A DNA stretch of 64,000 nucleotides, taken from positions 6,213,001 to 6,277,000 of the forward strand of contig NZ_CP059732.1 of NCBI RefSeq assembly GCF_014117325.1, written 5' to 3'. A model generated the notes under the pieces. That model saw only the letters and a program-made list of their open reading frames with translations, made no database searches and was not told the DNA's origin. Origin of the DNA: Spirosoma foliorum (lineage in GTDB: Bacteria; Bacteroidota; Bacteroidia; Cytophagales; Spirosomataceae). The stretch's first letter is position 1; each line of letters begins with the position of its first letter. The position numbers were made by a program, and so were the translations under genes. Positions 30,481 to 39,770 of the stretch are shown here, piece after piece.

Positions 30481-33400
30481 ATGGCTATAAAAGTTGCGAT
30501 ATCACACAAGACAGCCTATAATTTCGATCGATTGGTCGGGCTTTCTCCGCATATATTCCGGCTTCGCCCTGCCCCACATTCACGTACGCCAATCGACGGA
30601 TACACCTTCAAAATATTTCCCGAAAATCACTTTATCAATTGGCAGCAAGACCCGTTTGGGAATTACCAGGCCAGGGTCGTCTTTCCCGAAAAAACGAAAA
30701 CCTTACGAATTGAAGTAGAAGTACTGGCTCGTCTGGAAGTCATTAACCCATTCGATTTCTTCATTGAAGAATACGCCGAAACGTTCCCCTTCAGTTACGA
30801 CGAGCACTTACTTTCTGAGCTGAGTCCTTATCTGGAAATTCGGGAAAACGGCCCGTTACTGAACGAATGGATTGCCAAAAACAGAATTGACGATCCGATA
30901 AAAACGGTTGATTATCTGGTTCATCTCAATCAGAGACTCAATCAAACCCTTGGGTACAACATCCGTATGGAGCCGGGTGTGCAATCCTGCGAGGAGTCGC
31001 TGAGTATGTTAAGTGGCTCCTGTCGCGATTCGGCCTGGTTACTGGTCCAGATTCTCCGACATCTGGGTATTGCCTCCCGCTTTGTATCTGGCTATCTGGT
31101 ACAGCTTAAACCCGATGTAAAATCATTAGACGGCCCATCGGGGCCAGAGGAAGATTTTACGGATTTACACGCCTGGGTGGAAGCCTACGTACCGGGAGCG
31201 GGCTGGATTGGCCTCGATCCAACGTCGGGCTTATTTGCCGATGAAGGGCATATTCCCCTTTGCTGTACGCCACATTACAAAAGTGCAGCTCCGGTTACGG
31301 GCGCAACTGATGTAGCCGAAGTTTCATTTGACTACGAAAATCAGGTTTTCCGAATTTTCGAAGATCCGAGAGTTACTAAGCCGTATACCGAAGAGCAGTG
31401 GCAGCAGATTCTGAAAGTCGGGCATGATGTAGAAAAAGATTTGCAAGCGGGCGACGTTCGTATGACGATGGGTGGCGAACCTACCTTCGTATCTATTGAT
31501 GATAGTGAGTCGCCCGAGTGGAATTCGGCCGCCGATGGGCCACTCAAACGCAAGCTCTCTTATAATCTCGCGCTACGGCTGAAAAACCGGTTTGCGCATG
31601 GTGGATTACTGCATTTCGGACAAGGGAAATGGTATCCAGGTGAGCTGTTTCCACGCTGGCAATATGCGCTGTACTGGCGGAAAGATGGGTTGCCAATCTG
31701 GAAGAATGACGACCTGATTACGAAGGAAAGCCAAACGTCGTATACGCACAAAGAGGCCGAAATTTTCACAACTGAACTAACCAAATACCTGGGGCTGAAC
31801 GCCGACAATATTGTTCCGGCCTACGAAGACCCAATTTATTGGGCACTGGAAGAAGACAAACTACCCGTTAATCTTGATCCGCTCACCTTCGACCTAAGCG
31901 ACTCTATCGAACGCCGAACGCTGGCCGGTATTCTGGAACGAGGGCTAAATAACCCCGCCGGTTTTACTCTGCCGATAGAATGGAATGACGATACGAATGG
32001 TTGGGTGAGTTGCCTGTGGCAATTCCGTCGTAAAAACTGTTTTCTGATACCCGGCAACTCCCCTATCGGGTTACGCCTACCGCTTTCGTCGTTACCCGAT
32101 GTATCGGAAGATCGTAAAAAAGATGCAGTAGAACGGAGTTCATTTGAAGAACTGCCGGCGTTAGAAGCGTATGAGGAGTATCAATCGGCAGTTACGAATC
32201 GATATGGCACTGAAGCGCAACCCTACAAAGCACCCGTCCGGAAGAAACAGGGCGCGAAGTCGAAAAAAGCGCCACTTTTCGAGGTCGACACCATCCGAAC
32301 GGCCTTGAGCGTTGAAGCCCGCGAGGGAATTCTATATGTATTTCTGCCGCCTGTCGATTACCTGGAACACTATCTGGATTTAATTGCCTCTGTAGAAGCC
32401 ACGGCCGAAAAATTACAGATGTCCGTTCGGATTGAAGGCTACACGCCCCCCTCCGATTATCGTATCCAGAAACTAGTCGTCTCCCCCGACCCCGGTGTTA
32501 TCGAAGTAAACGTGCAACCAGCCGCCAACTGGCAGGAATTGGTTGATAACACGACAGCCTTGTATGAAGAAGCATTTTATGCTCGTTTGGGTACGGAGAA
32601 ATTCATGGTCGACGGTCGGCACACGGGTACCGGTGGCGGCAACCATGTGACCATCGGCGGGGCAAAACCGTCAGATAGTCCAATCCTCCGTCGTCCTGAT
32701 TTATTGCGAAGTTTACTTACCTACTGGCAACACCATCCCGCACTCAGTTATTTGTTTGCCGGACCTTTTATTGGCCCAACCAGCCAGGCTCCGCGCATTG
32801 ATGAAGGCCGGGACGAACGCCTGTACGAAGTCGAAATTGCATTCGATCAAATCCCGGAAGATCGGGAGGTGCCATTCTGGATGGTCGATCGTATTTTCCG
32901 CAATCTTCTGGTCGATATTACCGGGAACACTCACCGAACAGAGTTCTGTATCGATAAACTCTATTCACCCGATTCATCGACGGGCCGACTAGGGATTCTG
33001 GAATTCCGGGCGTTTGATATGCCTCCGCACAAGCATATGAACATGGTGCAAACGCTGCTGGTACGGGCGCTGGTATCGATGTTCTGGAAGCAACCTTACA
33101 AGAAAAAACTGGTACGTTGGGGAACCGAACTACACGATCGTTTCCTACTCCCCCACTTCGCCTATCTGGACATGGTCGATATTGTCAACGACCTAAAAGA
33201 TGCTGGCTATCAATTCGATATTTCCTGGTTCGATCCATTCTTTGAGTTCAGATTTCCACGTCACGGCACTATTGTTATGGATAATATCCAGATGGAGCTG
33301 CGTCTCGGTATCGAGCCCTGGCATGTACTGGGCGAGGAATTATCGAATACCGGAACCGCTCGGTTTGTCGATTCGTCGCTGGAGCGGCTCCAGGTAAAAG

Positions 33401-33882
33401 TGAGTGGTTTTGTCGAAGGTCGCCATGTATTGGTGTGTAATGGCTGCCGTGTCCCCCTAAGGAATACGGGCATCAAAGGCGAATACGTATCCGGCATTCG
33501 ATACAAAGCCTGGAATCCGACCTCAGCCCTTCATCCAACCATTGGCGTAGATGCTCCGCTGGTATTCGATGTGATCGATACTTGGAACAATCGGATTCTG
33601 GGTGGGTGTACCTATTTTGTATCGCACCCCGGTGGTCGTAGTTTTGATACGTATCCGGTCAACAGTTACGAAGCTGAATCACGCCGAACCAGCCGTTTCT
33701 GGGGCTTTGGACATACACCGTCTCAAAAAGAGGAAATTCCCGTTACGGTGAAGTCTACGCCGAGTATTTCCCGGTTTGTGGCCGAACACAAGAAAGATCT
33801 TCGGATGGATACCCCGGTCGAATTGGTCAATCAGGAATATCCGCATACGCTTGACTTGCGTCAATTCTGGCGTGCGAAATAA
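30481..33882 (+). CDS. Transglutaminase-like domain fused to DUF2126 putative amidoligase
   Basis: From the ATG at 30481 the protein is 1133 residues (an upstream in-frame start would add an odd 36-residue leader). Residues 1-300 hold the transglutaminase N-terminal domain (VAISHKTAYNFDRLVGLSPHIFRLRPAP) and transglutaminase core: Cys about 181 (SGSCRDSAWLL), His about 229 (DLHAWVEAYVPG), Asp about 245 (GLDPTSG). From about 345 on lies DUF2126, a predicted glutamine-synthetase-like amidoligase (MTMGGEPTFVSIDD, QGKWYPGELFPRWQYALYW, MVDGRHTGTGGGNHVTIGG, GPTSQAPRIDEGRDERLYEVEIAF). With the next two genes it forms a conserved operon predicted to make or modify peptides. It is cytoplasmic. The substrate is unknown. 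Confidence 0.85.
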   Translation: MAIKVAISHKTAYNFDRLVGLSPHIFRLRPAPHSRTPIDGYTFKIFPENHFINWQQDPFGNYQARVVFPEKTKTLRIEVEVLARLEVINPFDFFIEEYAETFPFSYDEHLLSELSPYLEIRENGPLLNEWIAKNRIDDPIKTVDYLVHLNQRLNQTLGYNIRMEPGVQSCEESLSMLSGSCRDSAWLLVQILRHLGIASRFVSGYLVQLKPDVKSLDGPSGPEEDFTDLHAWVEAYVPGAGWIGLDPTSGLFADEGHIPLCCTPHYKSAAPVTGATDVAEVSFDYENQVFRIFEDPRVTKPYTEEQWQQILKVGHDVEKDLQAGDVRMTMGGEPTFVSIDDSESPEWNSAADGPLKRKLSYNLALRLKNRFAHGGLLHFGQGKWYPGELFPRWQYALYWRKDGLPIWKNDDLITKESQTSYTHKEAEIFTTELTKYLGLNADNIVPAYEDPIYWALEEDKLPVNLDPLTFDLSDSIERRTLAGILERGLNNPAGFTLPIEWNDDTNGWVSCLWQFRRKNCFLIPGNSPIGLRLPLSSLPDVSEDRKKDAVERSSFEELPALEAYEEYQSAVTNRYGTEAQPYKAPVRKKQGAKSKKAPLFEVDTIRTALSVEAREGILYVFLPPVDYLEHYLDLIASVEATAEKLQMSVRIEGYTPPSDYRIQKLVVSPDPGVIEVNVQPAANWQELVDNTTALYEEAFYARLGTEKFMVDGRHTGTGGGNHVTIGGAKPSDSPILRRPDLLRSLLTYWQHHPALSYLFAGPFIGPTSQAPRIDEGRDERLYEVEIAFDQIPEDREVPFWMVDRIFRNLLVDITGNTHRTEFCIDKLYSPDSSTGRLGILEFRAFDMPPHKHMNMVQTLLVRALVSMFWKQPYKKKLVRWGTELHDRFLLPHFAYLDMVDIVNDLKDAGYQFDISWFDPFFEFRFPRHGTIVMDNIQMELRLGIEPWHVLGEELSNTGTARFVDSSLERLQVKVSGFVEGRHVLVCNGCRVPLRNTGIKGEYVSGIRYKAWNPTSALHPTIGVDAPLVFDVIDTWNNRILGGCTYFVSHPGGRSFDTYPVNSYEAESRRTSRFWGFGHTPSQKEEIPVTVKSTPSISRFVAEHKKDLRMDTPVELVNQEYPHTLDLRQFWRAK

Positions 33883-33908
33883 ACTAATGAAGGGGAAATG
33901 GATAATGA

Positions 33909-33991
33909 AGAATGGATAATGAACAACGGATAAGATACTGACTGTCCTATTTTTAGCAGTCACTAATCATCCATTGTTTATTATCCATTAT
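33909..33991. repeat. GGATAATG-type inverted repeat between operon genes
   Basis: A segment at about 33910-33931 (GAATGGATAATGAACAACGG..) is the imperfect reverse complement of 33969-33990 (ATCCATTGTTTATTATCC..), with about 3 mismatches. It occupies most of the 138-nt gap between the first and second genes of the amidoligase operon. A related structure occurs at 58651-58726. Confidence 0.5.
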
Positions 33992-34020
33992 TCATTCACT
34001 TACTATTTTGATGAGGAGTT

Positions 34021-36579
34021 ATGGTTTCAGAATCTACCCGTAGTTTACTTGACTCATATACGAGTAAGCTAAATTCATACGATGAAATATTAGCACCGAA
34101 TGGGGTAATAAAACCGCATTGGGAAAAATTATTTTCTTCGCTGGAGAAAGTCGGGAATGAGGAACTGAAAAACCGGGCACAGGAAATAAAAAATAAGATT
34201 CGCGAAAACGGGGTTACTTATAACATTTATCAGGGAACCAATGGACTAAATAGTCCCTGGAAATTAGACCTGATCCCTTTTCTGATCGAGCAGAAAGAAT
34301 GGCATGCTATCTCGAAAGGGTTACAGCAGCGTGCCATTCTTTTAGACTTAATACTTCGGGATATTTATGGCGAACGAACGCTACTAAAAGAAGGCATTCT
34401 TCCCCCCGAATTAGTGTACAACAACACGGGCTTTTTTCGCCCCTGCCAGGATGTGAAATTGCCAACCCAACATCAGTTGGTGATGTATGCTGCCGATATG
34501 GCTCGTGGGCCTGATGGCCGAATGTGGGTAGTCGATAATCGGACGCAGGCTCCCTCAGGGTCGGGTTATGCGCTCGAAAACCGGGTGATTCTTACCAAGA
34601 TCATGCCCGAGCTTGCCAAGGACATGTATGTGAGTCGGCTGTCTCCTTTTTTTACGCAGGCTCAGCAATCCATTTTCAAAGTATTTCGGGAAAAATCTGA
34701 TTTTCTAAACGTCGTTTACTTAACACCAGGACCTAATAATGAGACGTATTTTGAGCAGGCCTACCTCGCGTCTTATTTAGGGTATACGTTAGTTCAGGGT
34801 GACGATTTGATTGTTAAAAACGGCTTTGTCTGGATCAAAGCCATCGATGGGTTGCAACGGGTCGATATTATTATTCGACGTATTGACGATGAATGGTGCG
34901 ACCCGCTGGAGCTACGTATCGACTCGAAACTGGGGGTACCGGGTTTATTGCAGGTAATCCGGAACGGCAACGTCATGGTTATTAATCCGCCGGGTAGTAG
35001 TGCGGTCGAAAACACAGCGTTCAATGCCTTTTTGCCGTCTTTATGCCGCCATTTTTTACGCGAAGAATTAATCCTACCCTCCGTGGCAACCTGGTGGTGC
35101 GGGCAACCTAGAGAACTCCAACGAACGCTGGATAACCTGGGCAGTCTGATTATTAAAAAGGCAAATCGAAAACAGGTATTCCGATCGGTTTACGGAAAAG
35201 AGTTGTCTAAAGAGGAACTGAAGCAACTGAGGGCACAAATTCTGCAAAACCCAACCGAATACGTAGCGCAGGAAGAAGTGAGTTTTTCCACAACGCCTAC
35301 GTTTGTCGATGGCCATATCGAGCCCCGCTATGCAGCTATTCGGGCCTTTTTGACGGCCACCCCGAATGGCTATCAGGTTATGGAAGGCGGCTTGACCCGG
35401 AGTTCAGCACTTAAAGACAAATTCACCTTTTCGAACCAATATGGTAGTGTCTCTAAAGACACGTGGATCGTATCGAACGAAGCCGAAGTAATCCGGGAAC
35501 GCGTCAAACTTCCGGGGGTTTCGTATCAGCAATCGCAAACATCGTTGCCCAGTCGGAGTGCTGAGAATTTGTATTGGGCTGCCCGCTACAGCGAGCGTAC
35601 TATGACGGCTACCACCTTTCTGATGCTCACGCTCAATGCATTAAATTTTCAGCGGAATTTTGGCAGTCAGAGCAAAACGCAGCATATCGATATACAGCTT
35701 AAAACACTGTCGAAATTAATTAAAATTGAACCCCGCTTTTCGGATAAAAACAAAGAGGATTTCGTAAATCCGTACCCAATTATTGCGGATAGCATTTCCA
35801 ACGCGGCAAAGCTCGGCACCATCACCGCATCGCTCCAGTCGTTTTTGAGAGCCATGATTGCCGTTCGCGAGCGGTGGAATAATGTAACCTGGCGAACCAT
35901 TGATGTTATTGAAAATATCAATGAAAAACTCCAGCAGATTCGCCCCGATCAGAATCCGAACGACATTCACAATACCCTGACGAATCTCCAGAATAAGCTA
36001 TTCACCTTTTATGGGATCGTCAATGAATCGATCCCCCGAAATAATGGCTATTATCTATTTGAGACCGGGAAATTAGTTGAACGAATTCTCTCGAAGATTA
36101 CCATCATAAAGTCCATTTTCAGTATTAAAACGGAGCAATTTATTGAAAATGAACTGATGGAAATTGTCTTGATGAACCACTTTGCCTTATCGCATTACCG
36201 GGCTACTTACAAGACAAATCTGGAAATGGAATATGTGCTGGATATGATTTTACTGGACAAGCAGATTCCAGCTTCACTTGCTTATTTATTAGACTCACTG
36301 GATCACAATATCAGCCAGTTACCCCAGTCATCGTCGCGATTAAGCAAATCCCGGAAAGCCATTCTGGAAGCATCTACCCAGATAAAATTGATTGATGTGT
36401 CGGAAGTGTCAGCCGTAAACGAAAAATCGCAGGCGTACGAAAAATTAGATACCATTTTATCGAACGTGTACGCACTCATTTTATCGGTGTCAGACTCTAT
36501 AACCAACCAATATTTTAACCATACAGCTCCGCAACACTCCATTACCGAAACAATAATTGACCTGGAGAATGAATTATAG
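34021..36579 (+). CDS. Circularly permuted ATP-grasp ligase fused to alpha-E domain
   Basis: The protein is 852 residues. The first part (about 20-490) is a circularly permuted ATP-grasp (YNIYQGTNGLNSPWKLDLIP, FFRPCQDVKLPTQHQLVMYAADMARGPDGRMWVVDNRTQAPSGSGYALENRVIL, VDIIIRRIDDEWCDPLEL), a family that joins a carboxylate to an amine using ATP. The second part (about 515-840) is an alpha-E domain (SRSAENLYWAARYSERTMTATTFLMLT). These are usually separate genes and are fused here. The next gene overlaps its stop by 11 nt, so the two are co-translated. Together they form a predicted amidoligase-transglutaminase system. Its product is not known. Confidence 0.85.
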   Translation: MVSESTRSLLDSYTSKLNSYDEILAPNGVIKPHWEKLFSSLEKVGNEELKNRAQEIKNKIRENGVTYNIYQGTNGLNSPWKLDLIPFLIEQKEWHAISKGLQQRAILLDLILRDIYGERTLLKEGILPPELVYNNTGFFRPCQDVKLPTQHQLVMYAADMARGPDGRMWVVDNRTQAPSGSGYALENRVILTKIMPELAKDMYVSRLSPFFTQAQQSIFKVFREKSDFLNVVYLTPGPNNETYFEQAYLASYLGYTLVQGDDLIVKNGFVWIKAIDGLQRVDIIIRRIDDEWCDPLELRIDSKLGVPGLLQVIRNGNVMVINPPGSSAVENTAFNAFLPSLCRHFLREELILPSVATWWCGQPRELQRTLDNLGSLIIKKANRKQVFRSVYGKELSKEELKQLRAQILQNPTEYVAQEEVSFSTTPTFVDGHIEPRYAAIRAFLTATPNGYQVMEGGLTRSSALKDKFTFSNQYGSVSKDTWIVSNEAEVIRERVKLPGVSYQQSQTSLPSRSAENLYWAARYSERTMTATTFLMLTLNALNFQRNFGSQSKTQHIDIQLKTLSKLIKIEPRFSDKNKEDFVNPYPIIADSISNAAKLGTITASLQSFLRAMIAVRERWNNVTWRTIDVIENINEKLQQIRPDQNPNDIHNTLTNLQNKLFTFYGIVNESIPRNNGYYLFETGKLVERILSKITIIKSIFSIKTEQFIENELMEIVLMNHFALSHYRATYKTNLEMEYVLDMILLDKQIPASLAYLLDSLDHNISQLPQSSSRLSKSRKAILEASTQIKLIDVSEVSAVNEKSQAYEKLDTILSNVYALILSVSDSITNQYFNHTAPQHSITETIIDLENEL

Positions 36580-37432
36580 ATTAATTCATAAGACACAGTA
36601 CAACTACAGTGAAAACGTGACTAATTATCACGGGTTGGCTTGCTTAATGCCTAAAAGTTCATTGCGGCAATCGTGTCGTGATTTTTCGTTATCGATTTCG
36701 CCTTTTCCCGACGAGACGTATTCACGCACCGATTACTTTGGCAATACCCTTCATTACTTCTCGATCTACAAACCGCATAATAAGCTCACTATTTTAGCCA
36801 AAAGCATCGTTGACACCCATTCGTCGATCGCTGCTGATTTTTTTATGACGCCCAACGAAGTCAGCGAAAAATTCAGGACGAATAGAGCCTTACGAAGTGA
36901 GCTTCTCGATTATATACTGCCGAGCCCCTTTGTTCAGTGGGACAGTGAAATCAGTCGTTTTGCCGCCGATTGTTTCAGTGAGAATCAGTCATTTTATCAA
37001 AGTGCGCGCTTGCTATGCCGCAAAATTTATACTGAGTTTACCTACGTTCCGGGCTTTACAACCATTCATACACCACTAAAAACGGTATTACGAGAGAAAA
37101 AAGGCGTTTGTCAGGATTTTTCACACCTCGCCATTGCCTGCCTGCGGAGTATGGGCTTTGCCGCCCGCTATGTGAGTGGTTATCTGGAAACGCAGCCTTT
37201 GCCGGGCAAGACCAAACTACAAGGGTCCGACGCGACACATGCCTGGGTATCGGTCTATGTGCCTGACATTGGCTGGTGCGATTTCGACCCTACTAACGAT
37301 TTAGTCCCGCAGGAACGACACATCACCACTGCCTGGGGCCGCGATTTCGGAGATGTCTCTCCTTTGAAGGGTATCATTTTCAGTACCGGCAAACACGCTT
37401 TTCAAGTGGCGGTGGACGTGATACCTATCTAA
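36569..37432 (+). CDS. Transglutaminase-family cysteine peptidase/ligase
   Basis: From the ATG at 36569 (MNYRLIHKTQYNYSENV, the canonical family start) the protein is 287 residues; it overlaps the previous gene by 11 nt. The N-terminal bacterial transglutaminase domain is followed by the core with the triad Cys about 181 (KKGVCQDFSHLAIA), His about 225 (ATHAWVSVYVPDIGW) and Asp about 239 (DFDPTND). It is complete and probably active, as peptidase or as cross-linking or amide-exchanging enzyme. Its position in the ATP-grasp/alpha-E operon implies it acts on the amide bonds made there. Confidence 0.85.
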   Translation: MNYRLIHKTQYNYSENVTNYHGLACLMPKSSLRQSCRDFSLSISPFPDETYSRTDYFGNTLHYFSIYKPHNKLTILAKSIVDTHSSIAADFFMTPNEVSEKFRTNRALRSELLDYILPSPFVQWDSEISRFAADCFSENQSFYQSARLLCRKIYTEFTYVPGFTTIHTPLKTVLREKKGVCQDFSHLAIACLRSMGFAARYVSGYLETQPLPGKTKLQGSDATHAWVSVYVPDIGWCDFDPTNDLVPQERHITTAWGRDFGDVSPLKGIIFSTGKHAFQVAVDVIPI

Positions 37433-37470
37433 CGTGAATTATGGAGGATTTACAAATAGAATTATACTAG

Positions 37471-37554
37471 TTTTTTGTCATTCCGACGCCAGGAGGAATC
37501 TTCGGTAAATAACCAGTTGCCGAAGATTCCTCCTGACGTCGGAATGACAAAAAA
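37471..37554. repeat. 35-bp-arm hairpin repeat (GTCATTCCGACG family), copy 2
   Basis: The arms 37471-37505 and 37520-37554 pair with one mismatch around a 14-nt loop. They start TTTTTTGTCATTCCGACG, the same outer sequence as at 11789, while the bases next to the loop differ (CTTCGG here, CTCAAG there). It lies 38 nt after the stop of the transglutaminase gene and should end that operon. Identical outer arms with variable loops at two places are the mark of a dispersed family. Confidence 0.8.
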
Positions 37555-37629
37555 CAAAATCACAAATAGTTGATAATCAGGTAATAATTTTAGAATCTAT
37601 CCATTATTCACGCTAATTAAGTTTTTTTA

Positions 37630-37655
37630 CTGGCACGGGTAAATACCCGCGCCAG
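37630..37655. repeat. Solo REP-like hairpin unit
   Basis: CTGGCACGGGTAAATACC.. to GCGCCAG at 37630-37655 is a single hairpin equal to one arm of copies 2 and 3. No partner arm is present. It shows that half-elements exist alongside compound ones. Confidence 0.6.
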
Positions 37656-37671
37656 TTCCAAAGCACAAAAA

Positions 37672-37705
37672 AAAAGCCGCGAAACCAAGGGTCATCGCGG
37701 CTTTT
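37672..37705 (-). terminator. Rho-independent terminator of the DUF5606 gene
   Basis: Read on the minus strand, AAAAGCCGCGA (37705-37695) pairs with TCGCGGCTTTT (37682-37672) and is followed by a run of T (poly-A on the + strand, 37664-37675). It lies 69 nt beyond the stop codon at 37774. Confidence 0.85.
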
Positions 37706-37773
37706 CTGTTCTCACTGAAAATGAAGAACTTTAATGTGATCTAGTCTATTAACTCAGTAGCGTAAGCAACTGT

Positions 37774-38286
37774 TTAAGCTTTCTGCTTTTTCGTCGTTTC
37801 GGCAACAGGTGCTTCGGCAACCTCAGTCGTTTCGGGCGCTTCGGCGGTTTCTGTAGCTTCCTCCTTAACCTCTTCAGCCGTAACCTCAAACACTTCGGGG
37901 GCATACTGACGAAGAATACCGTACCAGCTCACCAGTTTTTTAATATCTGTTGTCCGTACGCGCTCACGATCATATGCAGGCACAACGGTCGCCATAAAAT
38001 CAGCCAACTCGTCTGCTGAGCCTTTCGAATCAACAGGAAGTTTATCGCTGTATTTTTCATTGATTGCCAGTAATACCGTGCTAAGCGATACAGATTGTTC
38101 CTCGCTGTCGTCATCGACATAGATGGAAATATCATTCAGCACCGATACCCGCGCGGTTGGACCCATCATTGTTTTGGCCTTCTTGTCGTCTAATGATTCG
38201 ACAATAACGCCTGCCCGGCCCGGTTTCAGGATTCGATAAAGGCCGCTGTATCCAGCCACATTGGCAATCTGTTTTAATGCTTCCAT
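37774..38286 (-). CDS. DUF5606 family protein
   Basis: This 170-residue cytoplasmic protein starts MEALKQIANVAGYSGLYRILKPGRAGVIVESLDDKK, the recognisable DUF5606 opening found across Bacteroidota. A second small domain follows (about 70-130, STVLLAINEKYSDKLPVDSK..). A disordered Glu/Ala/Thr-Pro tail (about 135-170) ends in KKQKA. The biochemical role is unknown; conservation and the SH3-like N-terminal strand pattern suggest nucleic-acid or ribosome association, but that is only inference. It is downstream of engB on the same strand (91 nt gap) and ends at a strong terminator. Confidence 0.8.
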   Translation of the reverse strand: MEALKQIANVAGYSGLYRILKPGRAGVIVESLDDKKAKTMMGPTARVSVLNDISIYVDDDSEEQSVSLSTVLLAINEKYSDKLPVDSKGSADELADFMATVVPAYDRERVRTTDIKKLVSWYGILRQYAPEVFEVTAEEVKEEATETAEAPETTEVAEAPVAETTKKQKA

Positions 38287-38377
38287 AAAGAGACTTTATA
38301 AATTGGTAACGTGTATTTTGATGAGACTATTGCCCATCTGGAAAAGTGAAAGAGTCAAAGAGAAGAAAAATAAAAAG

Positions 38378-39022
38378 CTACTTGCCTGTTTTTCGCCCCA
38401 TCATTTTTACATTCTTTTGCTCTTTTAAATAACTTTCATTCAATGGTCGGATGAACGACAAAATATCTTCACGGCCTGCTGCTGTAACCGCCGATGTGAC
38501 AAAAAAGTCAGGAGCTTCCTCCCATTCTTCGAGCAGTTTAGCCCGATAGGTTTCTATCGTAGCCTGTAATTTGGTTGGACCCAGTTTCTCGGTCTTTGTG
38601 AAAACAACAACGAACGGCAATCCCTGTTCGCCTAAGTTGCTCATAAAGTCGAGATCAAGCTTCTGAGGTTCAATCCGTGAATCGACCAGCACAAAAATAC
38701 ACAGCAAATTGGGTCGCGACTTCAGATAGCCATCAATAAGAGCCGCAAATTTCTCGCGGTCGGCTTTACTAACCTGGGCATAGCCATAACCCGGCAAATC
38801 GACCAGATACCATTCATTATCGATAATGAAATGGTTGATCAACTGCGTTTTACCAGGCTTTCCCGAGATTTTCGCTAAGGAATTACGGCTCGTTAGCATA
38901 TTAATCAGCGACGATTTGCCAACGTTCGAGCGACCAATAAAGGCGTATTCAGGCCGGTCGGGCTTGGGGCATTTGGCCGCATCGGAATTACTGACCAAAA
39001 ATTCGGCTTGTTTAACAGGCAT
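38378..39022 (-). CDS. engB: Ribosome-biogenesis GTPase EngB/YsxC
   Basis: EngB is a small essential GTPase needed for 50S subunit assembly. From the ATG at 39022 (MPVKQAEFLVSN) it is 214 residues. An upstream ATG at 39049 is unlikely because a near-consensus -7 element (GAACTTTG, reverse strand 39054-39047) covers it. G motifs: G1 GRSNVGKSS, G2 KPGKTQ, G3 DLPGYGYA, G4 TKTEK (the usual TKxDK, with Glu for Asp) and G5 SAVT. A short C-terminal extension ends NVKMMGRKTGK. It is followed by the DUF5606 gene. The G4 change is within the range seen in this family. Confidence 0.92.
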   Translation of the reverse strand: MPVKQAEFLVSNSDAAKCPKPDRPEYAFIGRSNVGKSSLINMLTSRNSLAKISGKPGKTQLINHFIIDNEWYLVDLPGYGYAQVSKADREKFAALIDGYLKSRPNLLCIFVLVDSRIEPQKLDLDFMSNLGEQGLPFVVVFTKTEKLGPTKLQATIETYRAKLLEEWEEAPDFFVTSAVTAAGREDILSFIRPLNESYLKEQKNVKMMGRKTGK

Positions 39023-39209
39023 AATAAACGGAGACAAAAACGGCTGCAAAGTTCGGAAAGATTACCGAGAATGGCACATCATTTGCAATTTGTCGTACTG
39101 CCCGCTAATTTGCTTCATAAACAAGTGATTGTGGAAGAAACGAAAATCGCTTGCTGGCACGTTATACACTCAGAAAACCATTAAAGACCGCCGGTTTGCC
39201 GGTTTGATT

Positions 39210-39695
39210 ATGAAAAAAGTATTTTGGCTACTTGCATTCCTCTTGGTTGGCTTCAATGCACAATCGACTCATGCTGCCCTTTCTTCAACCCGGCCTAACC
39301 CTGCCGCTCCGAAGAAAGTAGCTCCCAAAAATGATACTGAAGGTATTCAATTCACGGAAACATCGTGGAGAGAGATTCTGAAAAAGGCAAAGGCAGAGAA
39401 AAAAGTTATCTTCCTGGATGCGTATGCTAGCTGGTGTGGTCCCTGCAAAAAACTCCAGAAGGATGTTTTTACCAAAAAGGCCGTTGGCGATTTCTATAAT
39501 AGCAAATTCATCAACGTGAAAATGGACATGGAGAAAGGCGAAGGCCCGGCTCTGTCGCAGGTGTACCCGCTCGAAGCGTATCCAACCCTATTGTTCATCG
39601 ATGGCAATGGCAAAGTGTTGAAAAAAGTTTTAGGACTGCAAACACCCGAAGACCTGATCGCCATCGGCAAGAGCGTTAAACCGGCTGGTATCTAA
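39210..39695 (+). CDS. Secreted thioredoxin-fold protein
   Basis: From the ATG at 39210, which opens a signal peptide (MKKVFWLLAFLLVGFNAQSTHA), the protein is 161 residues. The thioredoxin domain (about 50-155) has the active site ASWCGPCK (both Cys kept), the preceding KKVIFLDAY strand and the cis-Pro AYPTLLFID. It is likely to be a periplasmic thiol-disulfide reductase or oxidase, with the partner unknown. A longer ORF begins at 39129 but its 27 extra residues are basic and would break the signal peptide. It is monocistronic, ends at a strong terminator at 39721-39750, and faces engB divergently. Confidence 0.85.
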   Translation: MKKVFWLLAFLLVGFNAQSTHAALSSTRPNPAAPKKVAPKNDTEGIQFTETSWREILKKAKAEKKVIFLDAYASWCGPCKKLQKDVFTKKAVGDFYNSKFINVKMDMEKGEGPALSQVYPLEAYPTLLFIDGNGKVLKKVLGLQTPEDLIAIGKSVKPAGI

Positions 39696-39720
39696 TCAAC
39701 GATTCCAATTAGATTTAGTA

Positions 39721-39750
39721 GGGTCGGTTCCTCAGAACCGACCCTTTTTT
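39721..39750 (+). terminator. Rho-independent terminator
   Basis: GGGTCGGTTC-CTCA-GAACCGACCC followed by six T is a textbook intrinsic terminator, 25 nt after the stop of the thioredoxin-fold gene. Confidence 0.92.
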
Positions 39751-39770
39751 GGGCGCTTCGAAGTCAACAG

